A DNA stretch of 64,000 nt from contig JARFIW010000831.1 in the NCBI GenBank assembly GCA_036346225.1, positions 2,666,001 to 2,730,000 of the forward strand, given 5' to 3'. This stretch comes from Platerodrilus igneus (lineage: Eukaryota > Arthropoda > Insecta > Coleoptera > Lycidae). Below are positions 11,474 to 22,376 of the stretch, piece by piece (the first letter of the stretch is position 1; each line of letters opens with the position of its first letter). Made by a program: the position numbers and the translations under genes. The notes under the pieces are model-generated. The model saw only the letters and a list, made by a program, of their open reading frames with translations, did no database searches and was not told the origin of the DNA.

Positions 11474-11684
11474 AACTTTCTTTTTGGTCTTTGATTTGTC
11501 ATTATCAACACCAGCAAACAGCTGGTGAGGGAAAAATCCCTGTAGCTCCCCATAACATTTCCCTGCACAAATCCGTTAGTCCATTCACTTCCAGATACAG
11601 ACCAAATGTGACAGTTGGAATACATAGACGGTGCATGTTCACTTACAAAGTTGCGTGGTTGATACATAACACTCAACGTGGGTG
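11474..11684 (-). CDS. GTF3C2: GTF3C2-like exon (last one visible), with frameshift
   Basis: The acceptor is TTTTTTCAG and the exon enters in phase 1. It encodes CHIWSVSGSEWTNGFVQGN and then VMG. At the G4 run 11548-11551 the annotated frame turns into unrelated residues and stops at 11472. In the +1 frame the family-like text continues (GFFPHQLFAGVDNDKSKTKK) to the donor GTT|GTAAGT at 11474. One extra G would restore a phase-0 exit. The cause is either an assembly error at a homopolymer or a real null allele. Confidence 0.85.
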
Positions 11685-11732
11685 CTGAAAAAACACTTTA
11701 CAAAATATTTAATAGCTGTTAATGTGAATTAC

Positions 11733-11927
11733 CAGAACCACTACAATCATCAAACGCATGTATCGAACTTAACCAATGACTTATCCATACACCATCAGTA
11801 ACATTATATTTATTAAAAATTGAAATGGGTGCTACTACATTGTCTAAATCCCAGTATTTAATGGTTCTATCTGAGGATCCAGTCACTAGCCAGTGGTTAC
11901 CACCACTTAAATGCGACAGATGAAGTG
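11733..11927 (-). CDS. GTF3C2: GTF3C2-like exon, WD40 repeat
   Basis: The acceptor TTTTTACAG and donor TCTG|GTAATT give entry in phase 1 and exit in phase 1. It encodes ALHLSHLSGGNHWLVTGS followed by DRTIKYWDLDN, a classic WD40 strand pair, and then WISHWLSSIHAFDDC, where vertebrate GTF3C2 has a WLLPY...AQDNCYASYG-like segment. A 48-bp intron separates it from the next exon. Confidence 0.9.
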
Positions 11928-12018
11928 CTGTAAAAACAATAATGTATTATATACAATGAATAACACGAATGAAAAAAGGATTGACTATGTAACAAACTAC
12001 TGAATGAAGCCCCAACAT

Positions 12019-12540
12019 ACATCATCATCATCATTAGGTCTTCAGTTCTAGAACTGGTTAGACGCGTACCATCATTGTTCCCTATTCTGAACTAACCTAC
12101 AGATTTCCCTGAAATATGCACAGTTTGCATCTATAACTGTCTGATCTAGGTCTAAATCTACCTCTTTTTTCCTATCTCTGCTTGTAATATATCACATACT
12201 ATTCCCCAAAAATGCCTTAGAACGTATTCCGCCCTACTATTTCTCTTTTTCCCCAGATATCCTTGTTCCCCTACTATTTCTGTAACTTATTTGTAATTAT
12301 CTTTGTCTGTCCATGCTATCGTCCTCATACATCTGAAGCACAGCATTTCAAAAGGCTGCTACCGTTTTTGTCTGCGTTTCAGACTGCCCGTATTTCATAG
12401 GCATACTGTGCTGTGCTCCACACATATGCTTTCAACAATTTTTTTCTTATTCTGTTTATTATCTTTCCTCATAGGCGCTGTTCTTTCTTGTTAGGTGCAG
12501 TTCGATCACTTTCTATTGTTTTACAGTTATATGCCCCCTA
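12019..12540 (-). mobile_element. LINE-B copy C, 3' fragment (RTE-like)
   Basis: This fragment covers the last ~520 bp of the LINE-B family in minus orientation, ending in an (ATG)n tail seen on the plus strand as CATCATCATCATCAT (12021-12035). It aligns to 13080-13570 of copy A, including GTGTGGAGCACAGCAC and GGACAGACAAAG. It is 5' truncated and non-coding. Confidence 0.75.
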
Positions 12541-13040
12541 TTTCTCCGACCTTCAATGGTTGTGAAGGGAGGTAAGCAGCCTGTGGCTGCCAAGTTCCCC
12601 CAACACTTAACCATTTGGCGATTTAATATATTTTCCAATTTATCTTTTCGCACAGTCAACATTAGTTGCAGGTATTTCACAACCAACAACTAGTTGTTTA
12701 TACTAATCATCAGATTTATCTGCGCTTATTTTTTCGTCATTACGTTTTCCGTTTCAGAACTGGTTGGACACGTACCGCACTTATTTATATTCTGAGCTAG
12801 CCTACATAGTTCCCTGAAATTCTCACACAGCATGTGTATTCAGCTCGTTCCCTTTCTATTGTTTTCTAATTTTATACCTTATTTTACCGAGATCCAGTGA
12901 AGGAGGTTAAGCACCTGTGGCTACCAAGATCCCCCAACACTTAAACATTTGCCGAAATAATGGTTTTCCAGTAAATCCTTTCACACACTTAACATTATTC
13001 AAGAATATTGCCCAACCAATTCTTGTAGTTACTTATAATA
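12541..13040 (-). repeat. Two divergent units with a further LINE-B 3' end between them
   Basis: Two diverged copies of a ~100-bp unit (12545-12615 and 12890-12960) share AAGTGTTGGGGG, CTTGG.AGCCACAGG and a TTAACCTCC-like end. Between them, 12700-12850 repeats the LINE-B 3' terminus (GCTAGCTCAGAATATAAATA, GTACGTGTCCAACCAG) and its GATGATTAG tail. The order tail-unit-tail-unit-tail suggests tandem duplication or repeated insertion at one site. Confidence 0.6.
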
Positions 13041-16000
13041 ATCATCATGTTTAAGCACAGTTATCTTTTCTTCATTAGTTTATCCATCTTGGGATTGCTT
13101 GGATGCGTACCTCCATTGATTTCTATTCAGAGCTAGCCTACACATCTCCCTGAAACCTTTACAGCCTACATCTTTTACTATCTGTGTGCAGTAGTCTAAT
13201 CTAGGTCTGCCTCTTCTTCTCTTTTTTCCTATCTCTGCTTCTAATATATTCCGCACTATTCCCTCATGCCGTAGTATGTGGCCTATCATCCTATCTCTCC
13301 TATTTTTACCGTTTTCCACATATTTCTTTCTTCCCCTACCATTTTAGTACCTCTTCGTTCTTAACTTTGTCTGTCCATGATATCTTCATCATACGCCTGT
13401 AACACCACATTTCAAAGGCTTCTACCTTTTTCTTGTCCACTTCTCCTACTGTCCAGGCTTCACAGCCGTACAGTGCTGTGCTCCACACATGTGCTTTAAG
13501 CAATCTTTTCCTTGTTTCTATGTTTGTGGTGTTTGAGCACAGTAGTTGCTTTTCTTGTTAAATGTAGCACGACCTTGTGCTAATCTTTGTTTATATCTTT
13601 TGTGCTTTTCCCATCTTGCGTTATTTGGCTTCCTAGGTAGCAGAAATCCTTAACCTCTTGTAAGTTCGTGTTAGATACTTGTATTCTTGTTTTTGATTTA
13701 TTTTCACCAACTTTGCAAACAAGAACTTTAGTTTTAGTTTTGTTAATTTTCATACCGTATCTCTCTGTTAGAACCGTTTCCATTTCATTAAGAGCAGCTT
13801 CTAACTCTTCCTTGCTAGACGCTAATACCGCTATATCATCTGCAAATCTAAGCATATCAATTTTTTGTCCATGCATAGTAATTCCAAATGTCTTCCTGCA
13901 TTTGACAGTATTCATTGCCTCTTCTATGTACAAGTTAAAAATCAATGGGGATAGGGCACATCCCTGTCTCACCCCTTTCCTAATGTTTACTTCTTTACGT
14001 TCCTGCTCTAATTCTATTACCGCTGTTTGCTCTTTGTATAAGCTATGTACTATTCGTCTATCCTATAACTCATTCCAATCTTTTGAGTATTTCAAACATT
14101 TTTCCAATTTACATTGTCGAATGCTTTTCCAGATCTACAAACCCTATATACACGCTTTCCCTTTTCTATTGTTTTCTCCATTATCACTCTCAGAGCTAAA
14201 ATAGCCTCCGTGTTCCCCTATTTCGCCTAAACCCAAATTGGTCTTCTCCTAGTATTTCTTCAGCTCGTTTTTCCATTCGTCTTTGCACAATTCTAGTTAA
14301 TATTTTTGACACGTGTGCTGTCAAACTTATTGTTCGAAAATTTTCACATCTATCCGCACCTTTCTTTTTGGTATAGTTACTATGATGCTACGTTTGAAAT
14401 CTTTGGGTATCTCGCCTGTCTCATACATATAGCTTACAAGTTGGAAGAGACGTTCTGTTACTGCTTGTCCAGCGGCTTTTAGAGTTACTGCTTGCACCTT
14501 ATCTGTACCCGGCGCCTTACCATTTTTCAGACTCTTTAATGCTAATTCAAACTCGTCTCAAGTATAGGATATCCCATGTCATCATTTTCAATGTCTGATT
14601 CCTGTTCTAATGCAGTTAGTTCTTCTCCTGCATATAAATTCCTATATATTCTTGCCATCTACTCACTTTCTCTCGTTTTCTATACTGACGTTTCCTTGTC
14701 GTCCCTTTATATTTTTGCTATACGGTTTTATATCCCTAAAATTCATTCTAATTAATTTGTATGCTTCGTCTTTCTTTCCTATTTCCATCTTAGTTTGTAC
14801 CTCTTTGCACTTTTCATCAATCCATTGTTCTTTAGCTTTCATGCATTTTCGAATAATTTCCCATTTTATGGCTTTGTATCTTTGTTTTCCTGTTTCGTCT
14901 GATTTATTTTTGTATTTTCGTCTTTCTTCTATTAAATTCACGATATCCTTTGTTATCCATGGTTTCTTATTTTCTTTTTGTGTATACCCCAGAATATCTC
15001 GGGCCGCCATGTCTAGGCTGGATTTAATGTTATTCCATTCTGTTTCTACTTCCTTAGTTTCAGATATTTTCCCGATATCATTCAGCAATTCATTTGACTT
15101 TTTTTCGAATCTTACTTGAATATCTTTATCTTTTAGTTTCTCTAAGTCCAAGTGCCTTTTTCCGTTCCTTTTTTTCAGATTTTTAACTTTAAGTGCGGCC
15201 TTCATAATTACGATGTTGTGGTCAGTATCTATATCTGCTTCTGGGTAGCTTCTACAGTCTTTTACTTGATTCCTAAACCGTTGTCTAACAAGAATGTAAT
15301 CTATTTGATATCTTACTATATCTCCTGGCATCTTCCACATATATCGTCTTCTAGCATGATGTTGAAATAAATAATGTGTTTGTGATGATTAAGTTGTTCT
15401 TGTTGCAAAATTCTACCAGCGTATTTCCCCTGTCGTTTCTCGTGCCTAAACCAAATAAACCTACTACCGCTCCTTCCCACTCCTCACCTACCACTGCATT
15501 AAAATCCCCCGTAATTATTAAATTTTCATGTCCTTTTACGTATCTTAATATGTCTTCAATATCTTTGTAGATGGCTTCTACCTCTTCGTCACTGTAGCTA
15601 GAGGTGGGCATGTATACTTGTATTATCACTGTGTTTACCGGTTTAGATTCTAATCTAACCATGAGTACTCTTTCGTTCTTTTGTAAGTAATTTTCTACAC
15701 AGTATCCTATCTTTTTCCGCATAACTATCCCCACACCCAAATTTCCTTCCTCTGCTCCTGTATGAATTACCCTGAAGTCTCACTCCAAAAATCCCCCACC
15801 TCTGGCCACGAACTCGCTGATCCCTACTATGTCTAGTGATAACCTATTCATTTCGATTTTAGGTTCTCTAGCTTACATACTTGCTTCATACTTCTAACAT
15901 TCCACGCTCCGACTGCAGAATGTTCCCGACTCTTATTATTAACTTTCCGATCGCATCCTCCGAGTAGTCCCCTCCCGGAGATCCGAATGGGGACTATTTT

Positions 16001-16215
16001 AACTCGGAATCTTTACCCCAGAGAATGCCATCATGTTTGTAACAATTTAAGTACGCTGTGTACTTGGGAGATAATGTGGTGGTTTCCGTTGCCTTCCACA
16101 TCGCGGTAATGTGTCTTAGACTGCCATACCGACCCCTATGGTCTCTGCCAATCTAAGTACCTGAAGAGCCACTGCCCTCTTTCGGGGACCTGTCTTAGTC
16201 TGGTTCCTCACTAAC
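13041..16215 (-). mobile_element. LINE-B copy A, RTE-like non-LTR retrotransposon, near full length
   Basis: The element has a 5' leader (about 15,900-16,215), one APE-RT open frame and a short 3' UTR ending ATGATGATT (13,045). The leader is GC-richer than its surroundings and contains TGGAAGGCAACGGAAACCACC-like sequence (split at 16078-16100). The short ATG-type tail fits RTE-clade elements. Several stops and shifts interrupt the frame. Confidence 0.8.
13080..15900 (-). pseudogene. LINE-B APE endonuclease-reverse transcriptase, frameshifted
   Basis: The frame begins with TWNVRSMKQVCKLENLK, the APE start. It continues with NLGVGIVMRKKIGY, VYMPTSSYSDEE, LIITGDFNAVVG and, in the next piece, RYQIDYILVRQRF and DTDHNIV, which are the endonuclease metal- and DNA-contact motifs. 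A long basic linker follows. The RT has MRQGCALSPLIFNLYIEEAM (about 13,915-13,972) and MLRFADDIAVLASS, the F-A-D-D catalytic box. The C-terminal domain is RDRMIGHILRHEGIVRNI with RGRPRLDY. The pieces lie in different frames, so the copy is not intact. This protein type is often labelled craniofacial development protein 2-like in insect annotations. Confidence 0.85.
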
Positions 16216-17439
16216 GACCCTACTACTTTGGTTGGACCTGTAGTTTGGCTCTTTAGCTCATTAGAACACGCAAGCCATTTCACCTGTTCTAGTAATTTAG
16301 AACTTCGGCAAGGTGCAGGTCCATTCGAAATGGCCCAACATACATATGATCACATAATTTGCATTCAACTCAAGTATCAATTGCAATCATTGGTTGTCAT
16401 TTACATGTAAAACTATTTAACAATTCCAATGCGATAGCGATCGATTACAAACGCTTTCTATCATAAAAATTCTACAATGCAAATTGTTGTAATGATAAAT
16501 CATATTTTAGAAATGCCCATAAACCTCACATTTCACTTTCATGAATTTAGTGTTTAATAAATTTAGAGGTAACAGAGAAATATGCTGCCTAATTCTTGAA
16601 CCAATGTCTAAAATGTAGTAAGATTAGCTTCCTTACTGTGGTTAATAAATAATAATAGTTTAGCCACGATATCTCCATTTGGAACTGACTTCTGAATATT
16701 AATTCTGAATAATACATAACTATTTCTCTGAAATAATCCTATAAATTTAAAACACATCCGTTTCTTGTAACACTTAGTTTGAGAAAAGTACTGAATGAAT
16801 TTTTATTATTCGAGCACTACAGTAAAGCTTATTATTCGTAGATGTGCCCGCGGTAGGTATTTTTTTTTTTACAAAAGGCGTAGTATTATTGGTGAAAACA
16901 ACGTTCGTAGTTGTCATTATATTAAACGTAATCGTTCATATTAAACACACATAGCAGATGCTACCAATTTGAAACAAAGTTTGACGAAGTTCACTCTTAA
17001 TGAGAAGACGAATATGCGATGCCCTTGTATGAACACAAAACACATAAGTTGTATGATCAATTGAGATTGAGGTAGTAATTGCATCGAAGTTTATTTTTAT
17101 CGGGTGCATTGCTTCTGACAGCTGTTCTATAGATTCCTATATAGTGCTTCTATAACTGTATTGTTTCCTTTGAGATTATTACATTCAGGATTGTTTAGTA
17201 AATACGTTAGTTTTAATAAATTTCGATTATAATAGGACGTCACATTGATCCAATTTTAGGTGATCATAATTGTTTGTTCAGAGCAGTTGCTTATTCTATA
17301 TTTAACAGCAAGGAAAACCATCATGATACCCGCTTGCAAGTAGTCGAAAAATAAAAGACGAGTGGAATTTATTTGCAGCTTTTATTATTGGTAATTCATC
17401 TTATAGACTACTTGGTTACTAATGTAATGGAATATGACA
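16216..17439. other. Unassigned AT-rich DNA
   Basis: There is no recognisable gene. The first 130 bases may still belong to the LINE-B leader. A short phrase GATGCTACCAATTTGAAAC near 16,960 recurs with changes at 18,316, so the Penelope repeat pair may have been inserted into, or flanked by, another repeat. Confidence 0.4.
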
Positions 17440-17499
17440 ATTTAATGTCTTATAAATATTTATGGTTACGGGTTGGGGACATGTCATCTTATAAACTAA

Positions 17500-17542
17500 G
17501 GTCGACGCTTCGCCTACTTTTGTAAAGGGCTTCATCGAGACC
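17500..17542 (-). ncRNA. Hammerhead ribozyme-like core, eroded
   Basis: On the minus strand: GGTC, a core box TCGATGA (canonical CTGATGA), stem II GCCC/AGGC around a TTTACAAAAG loop, GAAG (canonical GAAA), C, GTC, then GACC. GGTC and GACC can pair as helix I. Helix III is only a base pair or so, as known for the minimal hammerheads in Penelope-like elements. Two core positions are changed, so activity in this copy is doubtful. Confidence 0.6.
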
Positions 17543-17984
17543 AGAAAAGAAAATAAATAATTATTTAAAGTGTAAAAAATTATGAAAGAGTTATTATACT
17601 CCCTGTATGTTTGTTGTGGTTTGTTTAGCATTCTTCTTAATCTTCTCGTTGTCAACGATCCTAGGACATGGATCGAAACGTAAATAAAATAGATTTTAAA
17701 AACTATGAGTGGTTTCATTCCCAAAGAAGATTAAAAAGAAAGAGTTATATCTGAACTAACAGACTCACATGCCCATTTTAGCCAAAAGGTGTCTTGTGGC
17801 AAAGAAACTGGTGAAAGTAGCGAAAGTGGTAGTTTATATAGGGTGAGAAGTAAACTACCACTTTCGCTACTTTCATCAGTTACCTTGCCACAAGACACCT
17901 TTTGGCTTAAATGGGCCGGTGAATCTGCTAGTTCAGAAGTAACTCTTTCATAATATTTTACACTTTAATAATTATTTTCTTTTC

Positions 17985-18027
17985 TTGTCCTGATGAAGTC
18001 CTTTACAAAAGTGGGCAAAACGTCGAT
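17985..18027 (+). ncRNA. Hammerhead ribozyme-like core, second copy
   Basis: On the plus strand: TGTC, a perfect CTGATGA box (17990-17996), a stem II region AGTCC/GGGC with the same TTTACAAAAG loop, CAAAAC (canonical CGAAAC), GTC at 18022-18024, then GATC. It keeps the box that the other copy has lost and has lost bases that the other keeps. Together they imply an intact hammerhead in the ancestor. Confidence 0.6.
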
Positions 18028-18090
18028 CTTAGTTTATAAGATGACACGTCCTCAACCCGGAACTATAAATATTTATAATGACTCCGGCCG

Positions 18091-19850
18091 TGAAAGCCTC
18101 TGACAATATCACAATTTAATGTCTTTAGATGGAGAATACGCTAGTGATGTAGAATTGCATAAGTCAGTTGTTTCTAGAATACTTATTTAAAATACATAAT
18201 GACGACCACAAACACATTTTTAAGTATGTAGCTGGCAACACGGTCTACAATCTTTATATGTGCTATTTGTAGCAGCCATTACAATGTCTAGATGTCGAAC
18301 TTTGACGAGATTTATGAATGCTACCAATTTCAAAACAAAGTATGACAAGTGATCGGTCATTTCCAATTAAGTATTAGTAGTAGTTTAAACTGCTGCGAGA
18401 TTGTTACATTTATGCTAAAATAGCCGTCTAATTTCGAAGGAGTTTATTCTAGTTAGTTGTATAAATGATGAATGCATCGACCGTTGGACGGTTGGAACGA
18501 TTTTCTTGGTATTTTCTGTGTTCGTGCGTTAAACTTGATGGAGGGTGAAAAACCGTTGATGTTTTAGGTAGAATTTTGTGGTGGTTATGCTTGGAGTTTC
18601 AACAAGGGAGCCGATGGGTGCCAAAATACTGGGAATGCTTGTTTATCCATTGCAGAATATGCAAAACTTGAAAACAGGGGGTACGTTTGGCTCTATTAAA
18701 CACCTTAGAGGTAGGGTGAAGCTCTTTTCTTCACTCGCCATCGAGGTTAACTAAAGTAGTCCATCTTACCTAGTGATTTTATAACAAGTATTATTAATTG
18801 TAATTACACAAGTTGGTGTGTCATGGTAATGAATTGACGTAGTGAAAATTTTAAAGTCAATACAGAGTTAAGAGTGAAGCTTTTATTAAGCATGTAAGTA
18901 CAAACTACTGCTATTTTGGGTGTTGGAGCGTACAAAGGCGTTCTTAAATGGAAAATTAATGGTGAATGCACCAAGTATTGATTTGTTGATCATAAATGGA
19001 GTTGTAATGGGAGATTTTGGAGGTTTGGATGCACTTTCAATGGTAAATTAGGAGAGATTTGGATAGCAACGTACTGAGAGGAATGGTGATTCAACTTGGA
19101 GAGCGGTTCCAGAGCCTAGAGTCATTCTAGACGGCAACTTCTTCGTGGGCTGGTTTGCAGATGCTTGCAGGATAATGGTTACCAGGTAATGAATTTTTAT
19201 AAAATATTGTTGTGCTGTTTATTTGAAGGTTTTAACTCTTTTGTGCATTTAAGTGACTATTTCTATGAATTTTGATGAACTGAAAATTTTATTGAACTTT
19301 ATATGTTAATGAAAACAAGTTTATAATTAATGTAATAATAATCAGGTTGTTTTGTACAAAGTAAAGGGAACTTTTATTATTGCAGTGCTATAATGTTGCA
19401 CACAGGTTTAAAGAGTTTTACTGTGAGCTCATATTAAGACGAGAGTTAAAGTCAGCTATGAGGATAGCCACTTACTTAAATCGGGTATATGTTGGATAAA
19501 GATATTTAATACAAACTCATTTTTGAAATTGAATTGCTTCTAGTCAAAGTTATATTATCGTATGTAATGAAAAGAGTTTTGGAAAATGTGTATTTTATTT
19601 TGTGTAAATAGAGTGTAATATATTTTGTTAGTTGCGTTATTTTGGGTATAATTGTAGGGCGGTAATTTTCTTTTAGACTGCAGCATAGTGACAGTTACGT
19701 GGAGTTGAGTTTCAGCAGTCCAGATAAGCTTCTTTGAAAGTTTTCCATAAGCATACAAACAGGAGCGGAGCAGCCGAGGTGAACTACACAATAATTATGG
19801 TGCACTACGGTGGTGTTCGAGTTTAATAGAGAGGAAGCTTCACAAAATTA
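18091..19850. other. Unassigned DNA, possibly ending in an LTR
   Basis: There is no recognisable protein. If the PBS-like site at 19,851 is real, the sequence immediately left of it (AAGCTTCACAAAATTA) would be the end of an LTR in plus orientation. I could not find the start of such an LTR. Confidence 0.35.
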
Positions 19851-19875
19851 TGACGCCCAATCTGCGGGGCTCGAA
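19851..19875 (+). promoter_or_regulatory. Primer-binding-site-like sequence for tRNA-Lys
   Basis: TGACGCCCAATCTGCGGGGC followed by TCGAA is complementary to the 3' end of tRNA-Lys(CUU) apart from one substitution and a two-base insertion. It is preceded by CTTCACAAAATTA, much like the units at 27.25-27.45 kb. No gag or pol follows; LINE-C begins within about 65 bp. Confidence 0.5.
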
Positions 19876-19969
19876 TTCATTTTAGGCTCAAAACAAGACC
19901 GGGAACTTCACAAATATATATTATTATTATATTATACACGTATGGGTCCAATAGGACCACGCGAGGTAC

Positions 19970-20559
19970 TAGTCATGTTTTTTTTATAATTTGGCCTTTT
20001 TCTTTGCCCAGACTAGTTTCATTTTTTCTGAATGGGCTCTTTTTCTGTCATCGGACCACGCTGTTCCTGGTCTCTTGAGAATGTTCCTTTTACCAACCTC
20101 ACATTTAGTAATTTTATTCCTAAACATTCTTCTGTCCAAAATATCTGTCTGTGTTATGCCTGATGTTTGTAGATCTTCTTTGATTGCTGCTATTCACTTG
20201 ATTGTATCTGTCTTTGCTCTACTGCGATTTTCATATAATTCTACAATCTGTTTTGTTAGTCTCGTTGACTCCATTCTTTTGATGTGTCCGTAGAATTTTA
20301 ATCTTCTTTCCCGCATGTCCGAGTGTATATCCGTGTATTCTTCTATCTCTTTGTTCTTTCGCAATTTATAGGTACTGACGTCAGTGTGAATGGGGCCTAA
20401 AATTTTCCTGATAATTTTCCTTTCTCTTTTCTGAATTTCATCTATGTCAGTTTTTCTATTTAAAACTAGTGTTTCAGATGCATAGAGGCATTCGGGTTTG
20501 ATTACTGTATTGTAGTGACAGAGTTTAGCATATTTAGAGATTGATTTTTTATTATAGAT
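19970..20559 (-). pseudogene. LINE-C reverse transcriptase, C-terminal part
   Basis: The frame reads YNKKSISKYAKLCHYNTVIK, PECLYASETLVLNRKTDID, ERKIIRKILGP, RRLKFYGHIKRMESTRLTKQ and ends with RAHSEKMKLVWAKKKA. These are the usual post-RT blocks of this LINE group (HYNTVIKPECLYA and GHIxRM). One stop or shift lies near 20,290. Confidence 0.8.
20556..20559. repeat. Target-site duplication (AGAT), left
   Basis: AGAT precedes TGTAACA. The same four bases follow ...TTTCA at 22,377-22,380. Removing one copy plus the insertion restores the LINE-C reading frame. Confidence 0.85.
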
Positions 20560-22376
20560 TGTAACAATTTTATTTTTGATTAATAAATCCCTTCATAAAA
20601 TTGCGAGAATAATAAAACACTTTTATTAAAACAATAGTAAATTACATTCAACAACTAAAGTAATACGTTAAAGCAGCATCGTCCTTTGGTATTCTATTTG
20701 TGGTTAAATATCTGTGTCTTCTACAGCTATTTGCAGGCGCGTTTCTGTTTGACTGTCCCCACCTCGGACGCCTCGGTCGCCCGAGCTAGTTTTGTAATCA
20801 GTCGGCCATACGTGGAAGAAGCAATAAGATGTATCAAAAATGGCAGGCCGGCAATTTGCGTATCAACTTTGATGAGTTAGGACACATCTTCGAATAGCGG
20901 TTGGTAGCGTATAAAGGTTATTAACTTGTTTAATTTGAGATAATTTCTTTAGCGCGACAAGACATAATGCTACAATTGACAATGCAACTCTGAAAACACG
21001 AAATTTAGAAGGCAGTTTATTAAGAAGACGACTTTGCTACAACTTACGATGCAACTTTTAGAATAGAAAATTTAAGAAACCAATTTTATGAAGACCACTT
21101 TGTTATACAACGTAAGGATGCTACTTTGGTGAGGCGGCGTGATTCAACAACCGGATTGCAGCGGCTGCCGAATGTATCGTGGCCGTATTTGATTCTACAC
21201 GTGGAACAACCCCATAGTATAAGTTGTTTAGTATGAATTTGGTTCACACTACACGCCGTGATCTTTGCATGAAATAACAAGTACCTCATCAAGGCGAGAA
21301 ATGCAGTTTTGGTTCGTAGATAGCTTTAAGTCCTTTTATGTGTTTCACACTAGAAACACGTTAATTTGTTCTAATGTGTAAAAGCATGAATATTATAAAA
21401 GTTTCAACTATTGCTGAGCTGGATTTTTCCAGTGTCGAAATTAAAATTCACTGATTTGATGTTTTGAGAAACAACACGCGTGGTTCATTATGAATCGTTA
21501 GTAACAACAACAGGTGTTACTGACGTCACATATTTTTCTGTAGTATACTGCTGACAGATGTATTCTTGAAAGCAAATGCTTGAACAGCTTTAGCACAAGT
21601 TATGTAAACAAGAGTATTTTTGTGATCTGCTTTATAGAAACTAAAACTTGCACATGTAATTTAAAAAAGAAAAACTTGAGTAGTAACATTTTTAGAAGTA
21701 ATTAATTTGTCATCTGCCTGAACAGATCTGCACAGGTCGGAGCCCTTTTTTTTGTATAACAAGTTTACTATACTGTAAAATATTTGATTAAAAATAATTT
21801 AGATAAACCTGAAGTTGAAAACCATGAAGTGATTCAGTTATTAATTAAATTTTGTTGCAATTCATTTTATTTTAAAAGAGATTCTTTTTAGTAAACAATT
21901 GGTTCAAGATTAAAGTTTTTATTTTGATCAAATATGATCAAACCTAAACACATAAAGCTAACATCCTTATGAGTAGAATTTTGATGCCAACTTTATATTG
22001 AAAATATCTTTTACTACTGCTTTATGTTTATTTGCTGGACACAAATAGTGTTCCACTTTTTTTATCTAACTATTACAATTTCTTACAGGAACAGCGTCTT
22101 ATTTTATTAAGACAGGTTTTTTGTCATCGAAGGCGATCCTTTTTTTCTTTGGGTCTCCACGTCCGCCCTTAGAAATATGCCATGCCATTATCATGAATAA
22201 GTCCGGACTTGGTGGCGCCTATTTGGTTTAGATTAAGTTTTACCTACAAACAGATTTCGACTTACCCCCCATTTCTCATAGCTCTACCCGAGGAATAGAC
22301 CCCTAGTTATGTCGGAAGACTTAGTTTCACTGCAACCCAAAATGGGGCTGGTGCCTTTAAGAAAAGATACGTTTCA
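20560..22376. mobile_element. 1817-bp LTR-like insertion (solo LTR or non-autonomous LTR element)
   Basis: The insertion begins TGTAACAATTTT and ends ACGTTTCA, that is TG...CA, and is flanked by a 4-bp duplication as in Ty3/gypsy integration. It has no gag or pol frame. Internally, 20,966-21,045 and 21,045-21,110 are two diverged tandem units of about 70 bp (GCTACAA...GATGCAACT...GAAGACGACTTTG). A GC-rich patch lies at 20,740-20,800. I did not find two LTRs inside, so a long solo LTR is the simplest reading. Confidence 0.7.

Larger units (their letters stand above)
17440..18090. repeat. Inverted pair of Penelope-like terminal repeats
   Basis: The left half (minus-oriented) and right half (plus-oriented) are inverted copies. 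The inner arms 17767-17836 and 17853-17920 pair around a 16-base loop (GCCAAAAGGTGTCTTGTGGC and its complement). Further out, TTTATAAGATGACATGTCC-type sequence and a hammerhead-like core occur in both. The inner part of the left half includes GGATCGAAACGTAAAT and CTATGAGTGGTTTC, which recur at the Penelope 3' end (56,930-56,985) and in the palindrome at 28.1-29.6 kb. Confidence 0.8.

Noticed and set aside
11491..11688. Plus-strand frame of 65 residues
   Set aside because: It is the complement of the GTF3C2-like exon, so a shadow.
14610..15119. Long plus-strand hydrophobic frame (169 residues)
   Set aside because: Shadow of the Lys-rich LINE-B linker on the minus strand; Lys codons read backwards give Phe and Leu.
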